DNA of 7,660 nucleotides from Chloroflexota bacterium (GTDB lineage: Bacteria > Chloroflexota > Dehalococcoidia > Tepidiformales > Tepidiformaceae), in the NCBI GenBank assembly GCA_021823905.1, contig JAKALX010000168.1, positions 1 through 7,660 of the forward strand. Reading direction: 5' to 3'. Of this stretch, positions 1-5,692 are shown one piece after another. Position 1 is the stretch's first letter. Each line of letters starts with the position of its first letter. The notes beneath the pieces are model-generated. The model did not search any database. It was not told where the DNA came from and saw only the letters and a program-made list of their open reading frames with translations. The translations under genes and the position numbers were made by a program.

Positions 1-248
1 GCCAACTGAGGTCCCGCGCCTGCGCCCCGCAGCCCAAACACGCCACCACCAGGCCGCCGAGCTGATTCGCAGCCCGCGAACCCGCTCCCGCCTCCGTCCA
101 CTCACGGATTCGGCTTCCGGGGGATCGATAGTCTTTTCGGGCCGGATAGAGTACGTTGGAGGCAGGTCTTTTCGCGACGTTCGTCTGACTCCTGTTTTAT
201 CTGGCGCTCGATGACCCGTAGAAGAACCAATCTACCCGGAGGTCGTCG
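1..248. other. Left-edge region and leader of the zinc-ribbon gene; no gene supported
   Basis: I find no coding frame here with a credible start, ribosome site and protein-like composition. Short open frames run through it on both strands, but their translations look random (rich in Arg, Pro and Ser), as expected of GC-rich non-coding DNA. A gene on the minus strand leaving the left edge cannot be excluded. A very weak promoter-like pair (TCGATA at 125-130, TAGAGT at 147-152, spacer 16) would give the next gene a leader of roughly 90 nt. I do not call it as a promoter. Confidence 0.4.
238..242 (+). promoter_or_regulatory. Ribosome binding site of the zinc-ribbon gene
   Basis: GGAGG lies 6 nt before the ATG at 249. 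This strong Shine-Dalgarno match fixes the start of the zinc-ribbon gene and favours its frame over the overlapping open frame that begins at 211. Confidence 0.8.
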
Positions 249-659
249 ATGCCATTCGCCGACAAGACTCTTACCTGTTCCGATTGTAACGCTGCTTTCA
301 CCTTCACTTCGGGTGAGCAGGAGTTCCACCAGTCAAAGGGGTTCACCAACGAACCTCGCCGTTGCCCGTCCTGCCGCACCGCGAGGCGCGGTTCGGAAGG
401 CGGCGGCGGCGGAGGCGGCGGTGGGGCCCGCGAAATGTTCAGCGCCACCTGCGGCGCCTGCGGCAAAGAAGCGAAGGTTCCATTCGAGCCTCGCGGCGAT
501 CGCCCCGTCTACTGCAACGACTGCTTCCAGTCCCAGCCGCGTAGTGGCGGTGGTGGTGGCTACGGCGGCGGTGGTGGCGGTGGTTACGGCGGTGGCCGCA
601 GCGGTGGCGGCGGCTACGGCGGCGGTGGCCGCAGTGGCGGCGGAGATCGCCGCTGGTAA
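249..659 (+). CDS. Small double zinc-ribbon protein with glycine-rich tail
   Basis: The 136-residue protein has two zinc-ribbon units. The first uses C10-x2-C13 and C39-x2-C42, with the FTSGEQEFHQSKGF segment between them, as in the 'probable zinc-ribbon' (zf-trcl) family. The second uses C68-x2-C71 and C89-x2-C92 with exactly 17 residues between pairs, matching the CxxC-x17-CxxC family; VPFEP and RPVYC are typical there. A polyglycine run (51-59) joins them. Residues 100-132 are a Gly/Tyr/Arg/Ser tail (GYGGG-RSGGG repeated), ending DRRW. Such tails resemble those of RNA-binding proteins, so a cytoplasmic nucleic-acid-binding role is a reasonable inference, but the family has no established function that I know of. 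The gene appears monocistronic: strong ribosome site, hairpin terminator about 50 nt after the stop, convergent neighbour. Confidence 0.9.
   Translation: MPFADKTLTCSDCNAAFTFTSGEQEFHQSKGFTNEPRRCPSCRTARRGSEGGGGGGGGGAREMFSATCGACGKEAKVPFEPRGDRPVYCNDCFQSQPRSGGGGGYGGGGGGGYGGGRSGGGGYGGGGRSGGGDRRW
541..653 (+). repeat. Imperfect GGC/GGT-rich tandem repeat encoding the Gly-Tyr-Arg tail
   Basis: The 3' end of the zinc-ribbon gene is an imperfect array of glycine codons broken by TAC/Tyr and CGCAG(C/T)/Arg-Ser. The clearest unit is the 10-11 codon block GYGGG(G)RSGGG, at residues 112-121 and again at 122-132, with a looser version before it. Wobble positions alternate GGC and GGT, so selection keeps the peptide, not a perfect DNA repeat. 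Length variation between strains is likely. Confidence 0.7.
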
Positions 660-668
660 TCCCCGAGC

Positions 669-688
669 GCGGGAACGTAAGCTCCCGC
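669..688 (+). other. Small hairpin after the zinc-ribbon gene
   Basis: GCGGGA (669-674) pairs with TCCCGC (683-688) around an 8-nt loop, followed by CTTT. It lies 10 nt after the stop codon and could act as an early weak terminator or 3'-end stabiliser ahead of the larger hairpin at 709-745. The stem is short enough to be chance. Confidence 0.35.
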
Positions 689-708
689 CTTTAGCACTCA
701 ATTCCCGC

Positions 709-745
709 AAAGGGCCGGCCTGCTGACACCAGCGGCCGGCCCTTT
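709..745. terminator. GC-rich hairpin between convergent genes, probably bidirectional terminator
   Basis: AAAGGGCCGGCC (709-720) pairs perfectly with GGCCGGCCCTTT (734-745), a 12-bp stem. The inner GCTG/CAGC (722-725 with 730-733) can extend it past a bulged T. It lies 49 nt after the zinc-ribbon stop and 23 nt after the stop of the minus-strand dehydrogenase. The A3/T3 flanks make it symmetric, so it can serve both strands. The U-tract is only three long in each direction, so termination may be incomplete or factor-assisted. Confidence 0.75.
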
Positions 746-768
746 CGGTGTCTCCGTGGCAGCCAGAG

Positions 769-1794
769 TCAGGGTTCGATGACTACCGCGCTCTTGAGCC
801 CCGCCTTCCCAAGGCGCGCCGCATACGCCGAGGCCGAATCTGCCAGCGAGTAGCGGTTCGTAACGACCCGGTCGAGCGCGGACAGGCGGGGAATCATTCG
901 CGCCGCCTTCGCATACAGGTGGAACGGCGCATTCTGCGTCCCGAAGATCTTCACCTCGTCGTAGTGCACGCGGTTCAGGTCGAGCACGTGGCTCGAACCT
1001 GGCGGGAAGCCAGCGAAGAGGTTGATCCGCCCCAGCCGCCGCGCAACGCCGAGCGCCACTGGCATCGCCTCCGCGAATCCGACCGCCATGGCGACGGCAC
1101 GGAACCCTTCGCCGCCGGTCAGCTCCTTCGCCAGCGTGGGCGCTTCGTCCGGCGTCGCGACGGCGTCGGCGCCCAGTTCGAGGGCGACGGCGCGCCGTTC
1201 CGCCTCGGGCTCGACCACGAAGATCGGCCCGGCGCCGTACGCTCGCGCGGCGATCAGATGGAGCAGGCCCATCGGCCCGCCGCCAACGATTGCCGTGGAA
1301 ACCCCGGCGCCGATGCCGAGTTCTTCAATGGAGTTCAATACGCAGCTGAACGGCTCCAGCAACGCGCGCAGGTGCGACGGTACCGTCCGGTCCATCGGCA
1401 GCAGCTGGCCCATCGCCACGATCGGCGCCGGGATACGCACATACTCAGCGATTCCACCGTCGAGGTCGTAGCCGAGCGTCCGGCGGCTCGGGCAGCGGTT
1501 GCGGAACCCTTCGCGGCAGAACGAGCAGCGGCCGCAGCAGAGGATGGGGCAGACCGACACTGTCTCGCCGGCCGTGGCTTCGGCGCCCGCCCCAAGGGAG
1601 ACCACCTCGCCCGTCATCTCGTGTCCGGGGATGACGCCCGCCGCGGCCTTCTTCTCCCCCAGGTAGACGCGAACGTCGCTGTTGCAAAGGCCGGTCGCGT
1701 GAGTCCGGAGGATGACCTCGCCCGGACCCGCAACCGGGTCCGGCACGTCCACCACCCGGACGTTTCCCGGCTCGAACAAGCGTAGCGCGCGCAT
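769..1794 (-). CDS. Zinc-dependent medium-chain alcohol/polyol dehydrogenase
   Basis: This 341-residue protein oxidises an alcohol or polyol with NAD(P) in the cytoplasm. Catalytic-zinc ligands are C37 (in GLCNSD), H58-E59 (PGHEMTGEV) and probably E147 (LLEPFSC, where the sorbitol/threonine dehydrogenase branch uses Glu). The structural zinc has C87, C90, C93 and C101 (CGRCSFCREGFRNRC). The Rossmann loop is VGGGPMG (170-176), and E195 at the end of strand beta-2 suggests NAD over NADP. Length and motifs fit the family; the substrate cannot be read from the sequence. I chose the ATG at 1794 because MRALRLFEPG matches the usual N terminus. The frame stays open to a TTG at 1836, but the extra 14 residues look unlike the family. 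No ribosome site precedes either start. It is last in the minus-strand cluster, 120 nt after the HAD gene. Confidence 0.9.
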   Translation of the reverse strand: MRALRLFEPGNVRVVDVPDPVAGPGEVILRTHATGLCNSDVRVYLGEKKAAAGVIPGHEMTGEVVSLGAGAEATAGETVSVCPILCCGRCSFCREGFRNRCPSRRTLGYDLDGGIAEYVRIPAPIVAMGQLLPMDRTVPSHLRALLEPFSCVLNSIEELGIGAGVSTAIVGGGPMGLLHLIAARAYGAGPIFVVEPEAERRAVALELGADAVATPDEAPTLAKELTGGEGFRAVAMAVGFAEAMPVALGVARRLGRINLFAGFPPGSSHVLDLNRVHYDEVKIFGTQNAPFHLYAKAARMIPRLSALDRVVTNRYSLADSASAYAARLGKAGLKSAVVIEP

Positions 1795-1800
1795 GGCCGT

Positions 1801-1829
1801 AGTAGGCAACAGACGAGCGGCGGAGGCAA
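1801..1829 (-). promoter_or_regulatory. Possible leaderless-type promoter of the dehydrogenase gene
   Basis: Reading the minus strand, TTGCCT (1829-1824) is followed after 17 nt by CCTACT (1806-1801), and the ATG at 1794 begins 6 nt later. That geometry would put the transcription start at or next to the start codon, which would explain the missing ribosome site. The -10 box is a poor match to TATAAT (3 of 6). The call rests mainly on the nearly identical arrangement before the methyltransferase gene at 6660. Confidence 0.3.
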
Positions 1830-1914
1830 GCTCCAATCATGGACGGAGACCCACGCGGTAGCAGGAGGTTGCGCCTGCTGGCGACCTCGATCAGCGTCTC
1901 TCGCGACAGCGTAG

Positions 1915-2568
1915 TCAGTAGCGGGGAGCGTCGAGTCCCAGCGCGGGCGGCAGATCTCGAATGTCGCTGATCACACGATCGGGCGTGGCTGCCCGGATCG
2001 CTTCGCCCGCAAAGCCGTAGGTGGCCCCGACGGTGAACATCGCCAGCGCCTGCCCCGCTTCGACGTCGTGGCGCGTGTCGCCGACCATCGCCGCATGTGC
2101 GGCCCGCTCGCCAAGCAGGCCCAGGGCGTGCAGCAACGGCGCCGGGTCCGGTTTCAGCGCGGCCACGTCTTCCGCCGAGACGACGGCGTCGAAGAACGGC
2201 GCCAGCCCGGCGAGCTCGAGCGTACGCGTCGAAGTCCGCCGCGATCTGCTCGTCACGGCGGCCAGCCTCAGACCGGCGTGAATGAGTGTGCCCAGCGTCT
2301 CGGCAGCGCCGGGGAACGCGGCGGCGAGGTGCAGGTGCTGCGCCTGAAATGCACGGTGAGCTTCCACGAGAGGCGCTGGCTCATCCGTCCAGTCGGCGTA
2401 GATCGCTTCGAGCGGCCGCCCAACCTGTGCGGCGAGTTCGTGACGCCCCAGCACTGGCAATCCGCCGGCCGCTCGTGCGTGCTCTATCGCCGAGAGGATG
2501 AACTCGCGCGTGTCCAGGATCGTGCCGTCGACGTCGAGGAGAACGGCTCGGAGGCTGCCGGCTTTCAC
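1915..2568 (-). CDS. HAD-superfamily phosphatase, phosphoglycolate phosphatase-like
   Basis: This cytoplasmic 217-residue hydrolase removes phosphate from a small molecule through an aspartyl-phosphate intermediate. All four HAD motifs are present. Motif I is DVDGTILDT with nucleophile D12 and acid/base D14. Motif II is T106 in AAVTSRS. Motif III is K139 in ALKPDP. Motif IV is D164/D168 in MVGDTRHDVEAG. A helical cap (about 20-85) between motifs I and II places it in the C1-capped branch with Gph, PgmB and related phosphatases; the exact substrate is not evident. The start is GTG at 2568, 12 nt after the protease stop, with at best a weak ribosome site, so translation probably depends on the upstream gene. 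A role before the neighbouring dehydrogenase, dephosphorylating a sugar or polyol phosphate, is speculative. Salvage of 2-phosphoglycolate is equally possible. Confidence 0.88.
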   Translation of the reverse strand: MKAGSLRAVLLDVDGTILDTREFILSAIEHARAAGGLPVLGRHELAAQVGRPLEAIYADWTDEPAPLVEAHRAFQAQHLHLAAAFPGAAETLGTLIHAGLRLAAVTSRSRRTSTRTLELAGLAPFFDAVVSAEDVAALKPDPAPLLHALGLLGERAAHAAMVGDTRHDVEAGQALAMFTVGATYGFAGEAIRAATPDRVISDIRDLPPALGLDAPRY

Positions 2569-2580
2569 TGTTGGCTCAGC

Positions 2581-4812
2581 TCAGTTCATCGTGATCGAGC
2601 CGGCCCGGGTCATGTAGATCCAGTAGGTTTTCAGCTTGAAGAGGCCGCCGAAGTCTTCGAGATAGCGCGGCTGGCCGGGGACGTAGAGCAGCCACAGCCG
2701 GTTCGCGTTGTCGTATTGCAGCACCTCGGTGTAGCGGCCCGCGACCTCGCCGAGCGCCTCGCTCACCTGCTTGCTCGTTCCCGTGTAGACGAAGTTGTTC
2801 CAGCCCGGCTTGAGTGGCAACACGCGGCCCGCCGGAGGGTTGGGGTTCAGGCTCGCCACGTTCCCTGCCGGCGCGTCGATCCAGAACGCGTCGAACTGGT
2901 TGATGGTCGTCCAGTCGCTGACCGCGGCGGGCGCGCCCCGGATGTACTGTTCGTAGCTTCCGCTCGAGTTCCCGAAACCGGGGGCGTCGGGGTTCCAGTG
3001 ATAGGCCGCGGTCCACGGCGTCGGCAGCCCCGAGAGCGCCGCCGACGCCGGGCCGGTCGCCTCGAAGGAGGCGACGTTGCTCCAATCACCGTTGAGCGAC
3101 TGGACGACGATCCCGCCGGGCGGGGGCGAAATGGTGCTGACGTCGCCGCCCTTGACGACGGCCAGGTCTTCGTTCTTGCCGCCCCAGGTAAACGTGGGGT
3201 AGGCCGGTTGGCCGCCGACCGTGAGTTGCACGGTCTTACCGGGCGCCCCGCAGCCAGCTTGCTGCAGCGCGCTTTTCACGACGATTGCGTAGTGCGAAAC
3301 GACGCCGAACGAGGTGGTGGTCGTGGCGCCGCACTCGGTGCTGTCCACATAGGCACGGACGTCCGTGCCGGCCGGCACGTCTTTCCAGTCGCGAAGCGCC
3401 GATCCGGTGACCGAGAGCGGTACGCGGGCCACGGCCTGTCCGATGTTGATGATGCCCGCGCCGGCCCAGTTCTGGCCGTTGGGCGCCGGCGCGGCCGGGG
3501 TGGCGGCGGCCTTCGCGATGTCCACGTAATCCTGCGCGCTCAAACGGGAGTTTCGCGACACCATCAGGGCGAACATGCCCGTGACGAGCGGCGTGGCAAA
3601 GCTCGTGCCCCCGGCGTAGCCGTCGTCGGGGTTGCCAACGTAGCCGTAGGGCGTGCTGAAACCGGGGAGCGGTACATCGCTCCTCACGGTGCTCGAGATC
3701 CTGTTCCCGGGCGCCGCCAGGTCGATTGCCGGGCCGTAATTCGAATACGGCGCCCACGTGTTCCCGTTCAGGTTGTCCGACGCTCCAACCGCGACGACGT
3801 TCGGGTAGTCGGTGTAAGCCGCCGGGTAACCCGGTGCGACGTTCCCACCGGGAGGATGGTTGCCCGCCGCGGCGACCACGATGACGCCGTAGTCCTGCGC
3901 CAGTTGGATCGCCCGCCGCAACAGTGGGCTGTTGGCGTTCGGGTCGTCCGGGCTGCTGGCGAGACTCAGGTTGATGATCCGCGCGCCGTTACGGACGGCG
4001 TACTCGATGCCCTGCGCCACGTTCGAGACGTCGCCCTGCGGCGCCCCGCCAATGCCGGTCCCGCAGTCCAGTACTTTCACTGTCATGAGCTTCACGTTCC
4101 AGGCGACGCCTGTCACGCCGATCCCGTTGTTCCCGGCGGCGCCAATGACGCCGGACACGAGCGTCCCGTGGGAGCCGGTTGCATTCGTGTGCGGTGGCCC
4201 GTCGTCATCCATCACCGCGCCGTTCGGCTGCGAATCCCCGTAGCCGCAGATCGTGGCGCGCGCGCGGGTGAAGTTGATGAACCTGCAGCCGTAGCGGTCG
4301 TTGATGCAGCCGTTCCCGTCGTGATCGACGCCATCGGAGTAGGCGTCCGCGGGGTTCTCCCAGAGGCGGCCGGCGAAGTCGGGATGCGTCAGGTCCAGCC
4401 CGGAATCGAGGACGGCGACGACGACGGAGTTCGACCCCGTCTCCAGGTCCCACGCCTGCGGCGCACCGATCTGCGTCAGGTACTGCGCCTGATCGCGGAA
4501 GTACGGGTCGTCGGGGAGATCCGCGGCGTAGACCGGTGCGTCGGGCTCGGCCGAAAGGATATCGGGCCGCGCGCGCAACTTCGAGAGGAACTCGTTCGTG
4601 GTCATGCCGGCGGGGACGGGAAGCGTCTGCCAGCCTTCCTCGGCCAACGTTGGCCGCGAACCGTCCGCATGGAGCGCGTGCTTGCTGGGGATCCGCTGGA
4701 TGATGACGTACTGGTCTGGTCCGGCGGGCGCGGTTTGTGCGAGCGCCGGACTCGCGCCAACCACCAGCGTCAGCAGGCAGACAGCGAAGAGGCCGGTCCA
4801 TCGCCTTCGCAC
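2581..4812 (-). CDS. Secreted S8 (subtilisin-like) serine protease with C-terminal adhesion-like modules
   Basis: The 743-residue protein is an exported endopeptidase. A signal peptide (1-25, RRR then a hydrophobic stretch, cleavage after ALA) precedes a propeptide-like segment (about 32-105). The catalytic domain (about 115-465) shows D136 in AVLDSG, H215 in GSHGT, oxyanion N318 in AAAGN and S404 in GGTSFATP, so it looks active. The DGVDHDGNGCINDRYGCRFINF-like insert (160-181) is a common S8 variation. Six cysteines remain after the signal (169, 176, 189, 250, 494, 521), allowing disulfides. Downstream come a Cys/Gly beta domain (about 466-548) and two Trp-rich modules (571-650, 665-743). 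No anchor or sorting motif is seen. The GTG start at 4812 is fixed by AAGGAG five nt upstream. It lies 38 nt after the membrane-anchored paralogue and 12 nt before the HAD gene, inside an operon-like run. Confidence 0.95.
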   Translation of the reverse strand: MRRRWTGLFAVCLLTLVVGASPALAQTAPAGPDQYVIIQRIPSKHALHADGSRPTLAEEGWQTLPVPAGMTTNEFLSKLRARPDILSAEPDAPVYAADLPDDPYFRDQAQYLTQIGAPQAWDLETGSNSVVVAVLDSGLDLTHPDFAGRLWENPADAYSDGVDHDGNGCINDRYGCRFINFTRARATICGYGDSQPNGAVMDDDGPPHTNATGSHGTLVSGVIGAAGNNGIGVTGVAWNVKLMTVKVLDCGTGIGGAPQGDVSNVAQGIEYAVRNGARIINLSLASSPDDPNANSPLLRRAIQLAQDYGVIVVAAAGNHPPGGNVAPGYPAAYTDYPNVVAVGASDNLNGNTWAPYSNYGPAIDLAAPGNRISSTVRSDVPLPGFSTPYGYVGNPDDGYAGGTSFATPLVTGMFALMVSRNSRLSAQDYVDIAKAAATPAAPAPNGQNWAGAGIINIGQAVARVPLSVTGSALRDWKDVPAGTDVRAYVDSTECGATTTTSFGVVSHYAIVVKSALQQAGCGAPGKTVQLTVGGQPAYPTFTWGGKNEDLAVVKGGDVSTISPPPGGIVVQSLNGDWSNVASFEATGPASAALSGLPTPWTAAYHWNPDAPGFGNSSGSYEQYIRGAPAAVSDWTTINQFDAFWIDAPAGNVASLNPNPPAGRVLPLKPGWNNFVYTGTSKQVSEALGEVAGRYTEVLQYDNANRLWLLYVPGQPRYLEDFGGLFKLKTYWIYMTRAGSITMN
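2584..2820 (-). repeat. C-terminal Trp-rich module, copy B of the protease
   Basis: Residues 665-743 begin LPLKPGWNNFVYTGTSKQ, continue through VLQYDNANRLWLLY and PRYLEDFGGLFKLKTYWIYM, and end with the protein. The plan (K/N-G-W-N, then Y-D or H-W-N, W/Y near the middle, then a YWI-type end) matches the preceding module, giving a tandem pair. Similar 'GWN...YWI' modules occur at the ends of secreted Chloroflexota proteins, as far as I recall. Binding to a surface or polymer is plausible but unproven. Confidence 0.6.
2863..3102 (-). repeat. C-terminal Trp-rich module, copy A of the protease
   Basis: Residues 571-650 (QSLNGDWSNVASFEATG, then AALSGLP, AAYHWN, YEQYIRG and DAFWIDAPAG) align by eye with copy B: LNGDWSNV with LKPGWNNF, SAALSGL with SEALGEV, AYHWN with LQYDN, QFDAFWIDAPAG with KLKTYWIYMTRAG. 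Copy A has a Gly/Ser insert (about 608-618). Divergence is high, so the duplication is old or was acquired as a pair. Confidence 0.55.
3169..3417 (-). other. Cys/Gly beta-type domain within the protease
   Basis: Residues 466-548 lie between the catalytic domain and the Trp-rich modules. Landmarks are VRAYVDSTECG (C494), SHYAIVV, QQAGCGAPGKTVQLTVGG (C521) and TFTWGG. I recall this pattern (AY-x-CG ... GCG-x-PG-x-V-x-F/L-x-VGG ... W) as an immunoglobulin-like or transthyretin-like domain in secreted proteins of Chloroflexota. C494 and C521 could form one disulfide. Confidence 0.5.
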
Positions 4813-4817
4813 GGTCG

Positions 4818-4823
4818 CTCCTT
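4818..4823 (-). promoter_or_regulatory. Ribosome binding site of the S8 protease gene
   Basis: On the minus strand AAGGAG (within GGAAGGAG) is 5 nt before the GTG at 4812. It supports GTG as the start and shows that the protease is translated from its own site within the operon. Confidence 0.8.
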
Positions 4824-4850
4824 CCGTCCCGGTTGTGCGCCCCCGCCGGG

Positions 4851-5690
4851 TTATGGTGTGGCCGGCGGCGCCGCCGTTGGTGCGATGTTGTTGAACGATG
4901 GCGTTGGGATCGGCGTCGGTGTCGTTGCCGCCCGTTTGCCCAGGATCCGATCGTCGATGATAACGGCAATGTCCCGCGCGCGGTCGATTGTCATGAACGG
5001 CTCGCCGCCGGTTGTCATCACTGTTGCCACGACGTTGCCGCGGCGGAAGAGAAAGCGGTGATAGACCTGCTTCATGTCTGACGCGCCGACCGTGCCCTGG
5101 ATGATCTGGTAGGCGCCTGATTGCAGCCCCAGCCCCTTCGTTTGCTGCTTGACGGACCCCTGGTTCTTCGTGAAGAGCTGATCCATGTATGCGAACGCCG
5201 CTTTCGCACCGGCCACGTCCTGGAACAGGTACGTCTCAACGGAAACGTAGTAGCGGCCCTGGAGAACGCCGGCGTTCAGCCCGTCCGGCTGATAGATCAC
5301 GTTGTAGCCGTCGAGGATCTTCCACTGGCGTGCGTAGTCGGCGCCCTCGTTCGAACTCTTGAAGAGGTACGAGCTGGCGAACGTCGAGATGTTCTGCGCG
5401 AAGGTATTCGAGACGTCGACGCCGTACCTGCCGGGCAGCTCGCCGATAGCGGGGCTAAAGCGGCTTGCCGGCCCCTGCACCACATTGTCGGGGCCACCTT
5501 CGGTGCCCCCGGTGCTCTTTGCGCCGGCGCCCGGGGTCGTGTCCTTCACCGTGGCGCTCACGTCCTGGCCGCTGTTTCGCACGAGGTAGACGACGATGCC
5601 AGCCATCACCGCGAGCACGCCGAGGCCGCCCAGGAGAATCACGATCCATGACGTGCTGTAGGCCTGCCGGCGCCGGCCCGCGGTTGGCAC
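4851..5690 (-). CDS. Membrane-anchored paralogue of the upstream lipoprotein, family unknown
   Basis: I do not recognise this 279-residue protein. A short basic N terminus (GRRRQ) precedes one membrane helix (about 15-37), then a Gly/Ser/Thr linker (40-74), an extracytoplasmic domain (about 75-253) and a Pro/Thr tail (to 279). The domain shares landmarks in the same order with the upstream lipoprotein: ASRF (75), VETYLF-x-D-x2-GAK (151-163), YHRFLFRRGN (210-219), then PFM-(S/T)-x2-RD. The GTG start at 5690 sits 2 nt after the TAG of the lipoprotein gene with no clear ribosome site, which suggests translational coupling. The reading frame stays open far upstream, but there it only shadows the lipoprotein gene. 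The basic end and single helix predict the C-terminal domain outside the membrane. The gene after it is a secreted protease, 38 nt away. Confidence 0.8.
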   Translation of the reverse strand: MPTAGRRRQAYSTSWIVILLGGLGVLAVMAGIVVYLVRNSGQDVSATVKDTTPGAGAKSTGGTEGGPDNVVQGPASRFSPAIGELPGRYGVDVSNTFAQNISTFASSYLFKSSNEGADYARQWKILDGYNVIYQPDGLNAGVLQGRYYVSVETYLFQDVAGAKAAFAYMDQLFTKNQGSVKQQTKGLGLQSGAYQIIQGTVGASDMKQVYHRFLFRRGNVVATVMTTGGEPFMTIDRARDIAVIIDDRILGKRAATTPTPIPTPSFNNIAPTAAPPATP

Positions 5691-5692
5691 TG

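Noticed and set aside
1..110. Minus-strand frame leaving the left edge (contains NQLGGLVVACLGC)
   Set aside because: The stretch looks mildly hydrophobic but has no start codon in a sensible place, no ribosome site and no family resemblance; only about 100 bases are visible.
541..653. GGC/GGT repeat considered as a CRISPR or mobile-element repeat
   Set aside because: There are no spacers of regular length and no flanking inverted or target repeats. It encodes an in-frame Gly-rich tail.
211..726. Overlapping plus-strand frame across the zinc-ribbon gene
   Set aside because: Its Ala/Val-rich run comes from reading GGC/GGT repeats out of frame. The zinc-ribbon frame has eight correctly spaced cysteines and the ribosome site.
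748..1785. Plus-strand open frame of 345 codons opposite the dehydrogenase
   Set aside because: It is Arg-rich with no recognisable motif, and the minus strand encodes all zinc and nucleotide-binding residues of a dehydrogenase.
1860..1880. Hairpin AGCAGG/CCTGCT between the phosphatase and dehydrogenase genes
   Set aside because: The 6-bp stem has no U-tract on either strand and is within chance expectation, so it is not called as a terminator.
2068..5061. Very long plus-strand open frame (997 codons) antisense to the protease and phosphatase
   Set aside because: Its translation is dominated by Arg, Val, Gly, Ala and Asp with no domain or motif. It lies opposite genes with intact catalytic motifs and a strong ribosome site. 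Long antisense frames are common in GC-rich DNA where codon third positions avoid stops.
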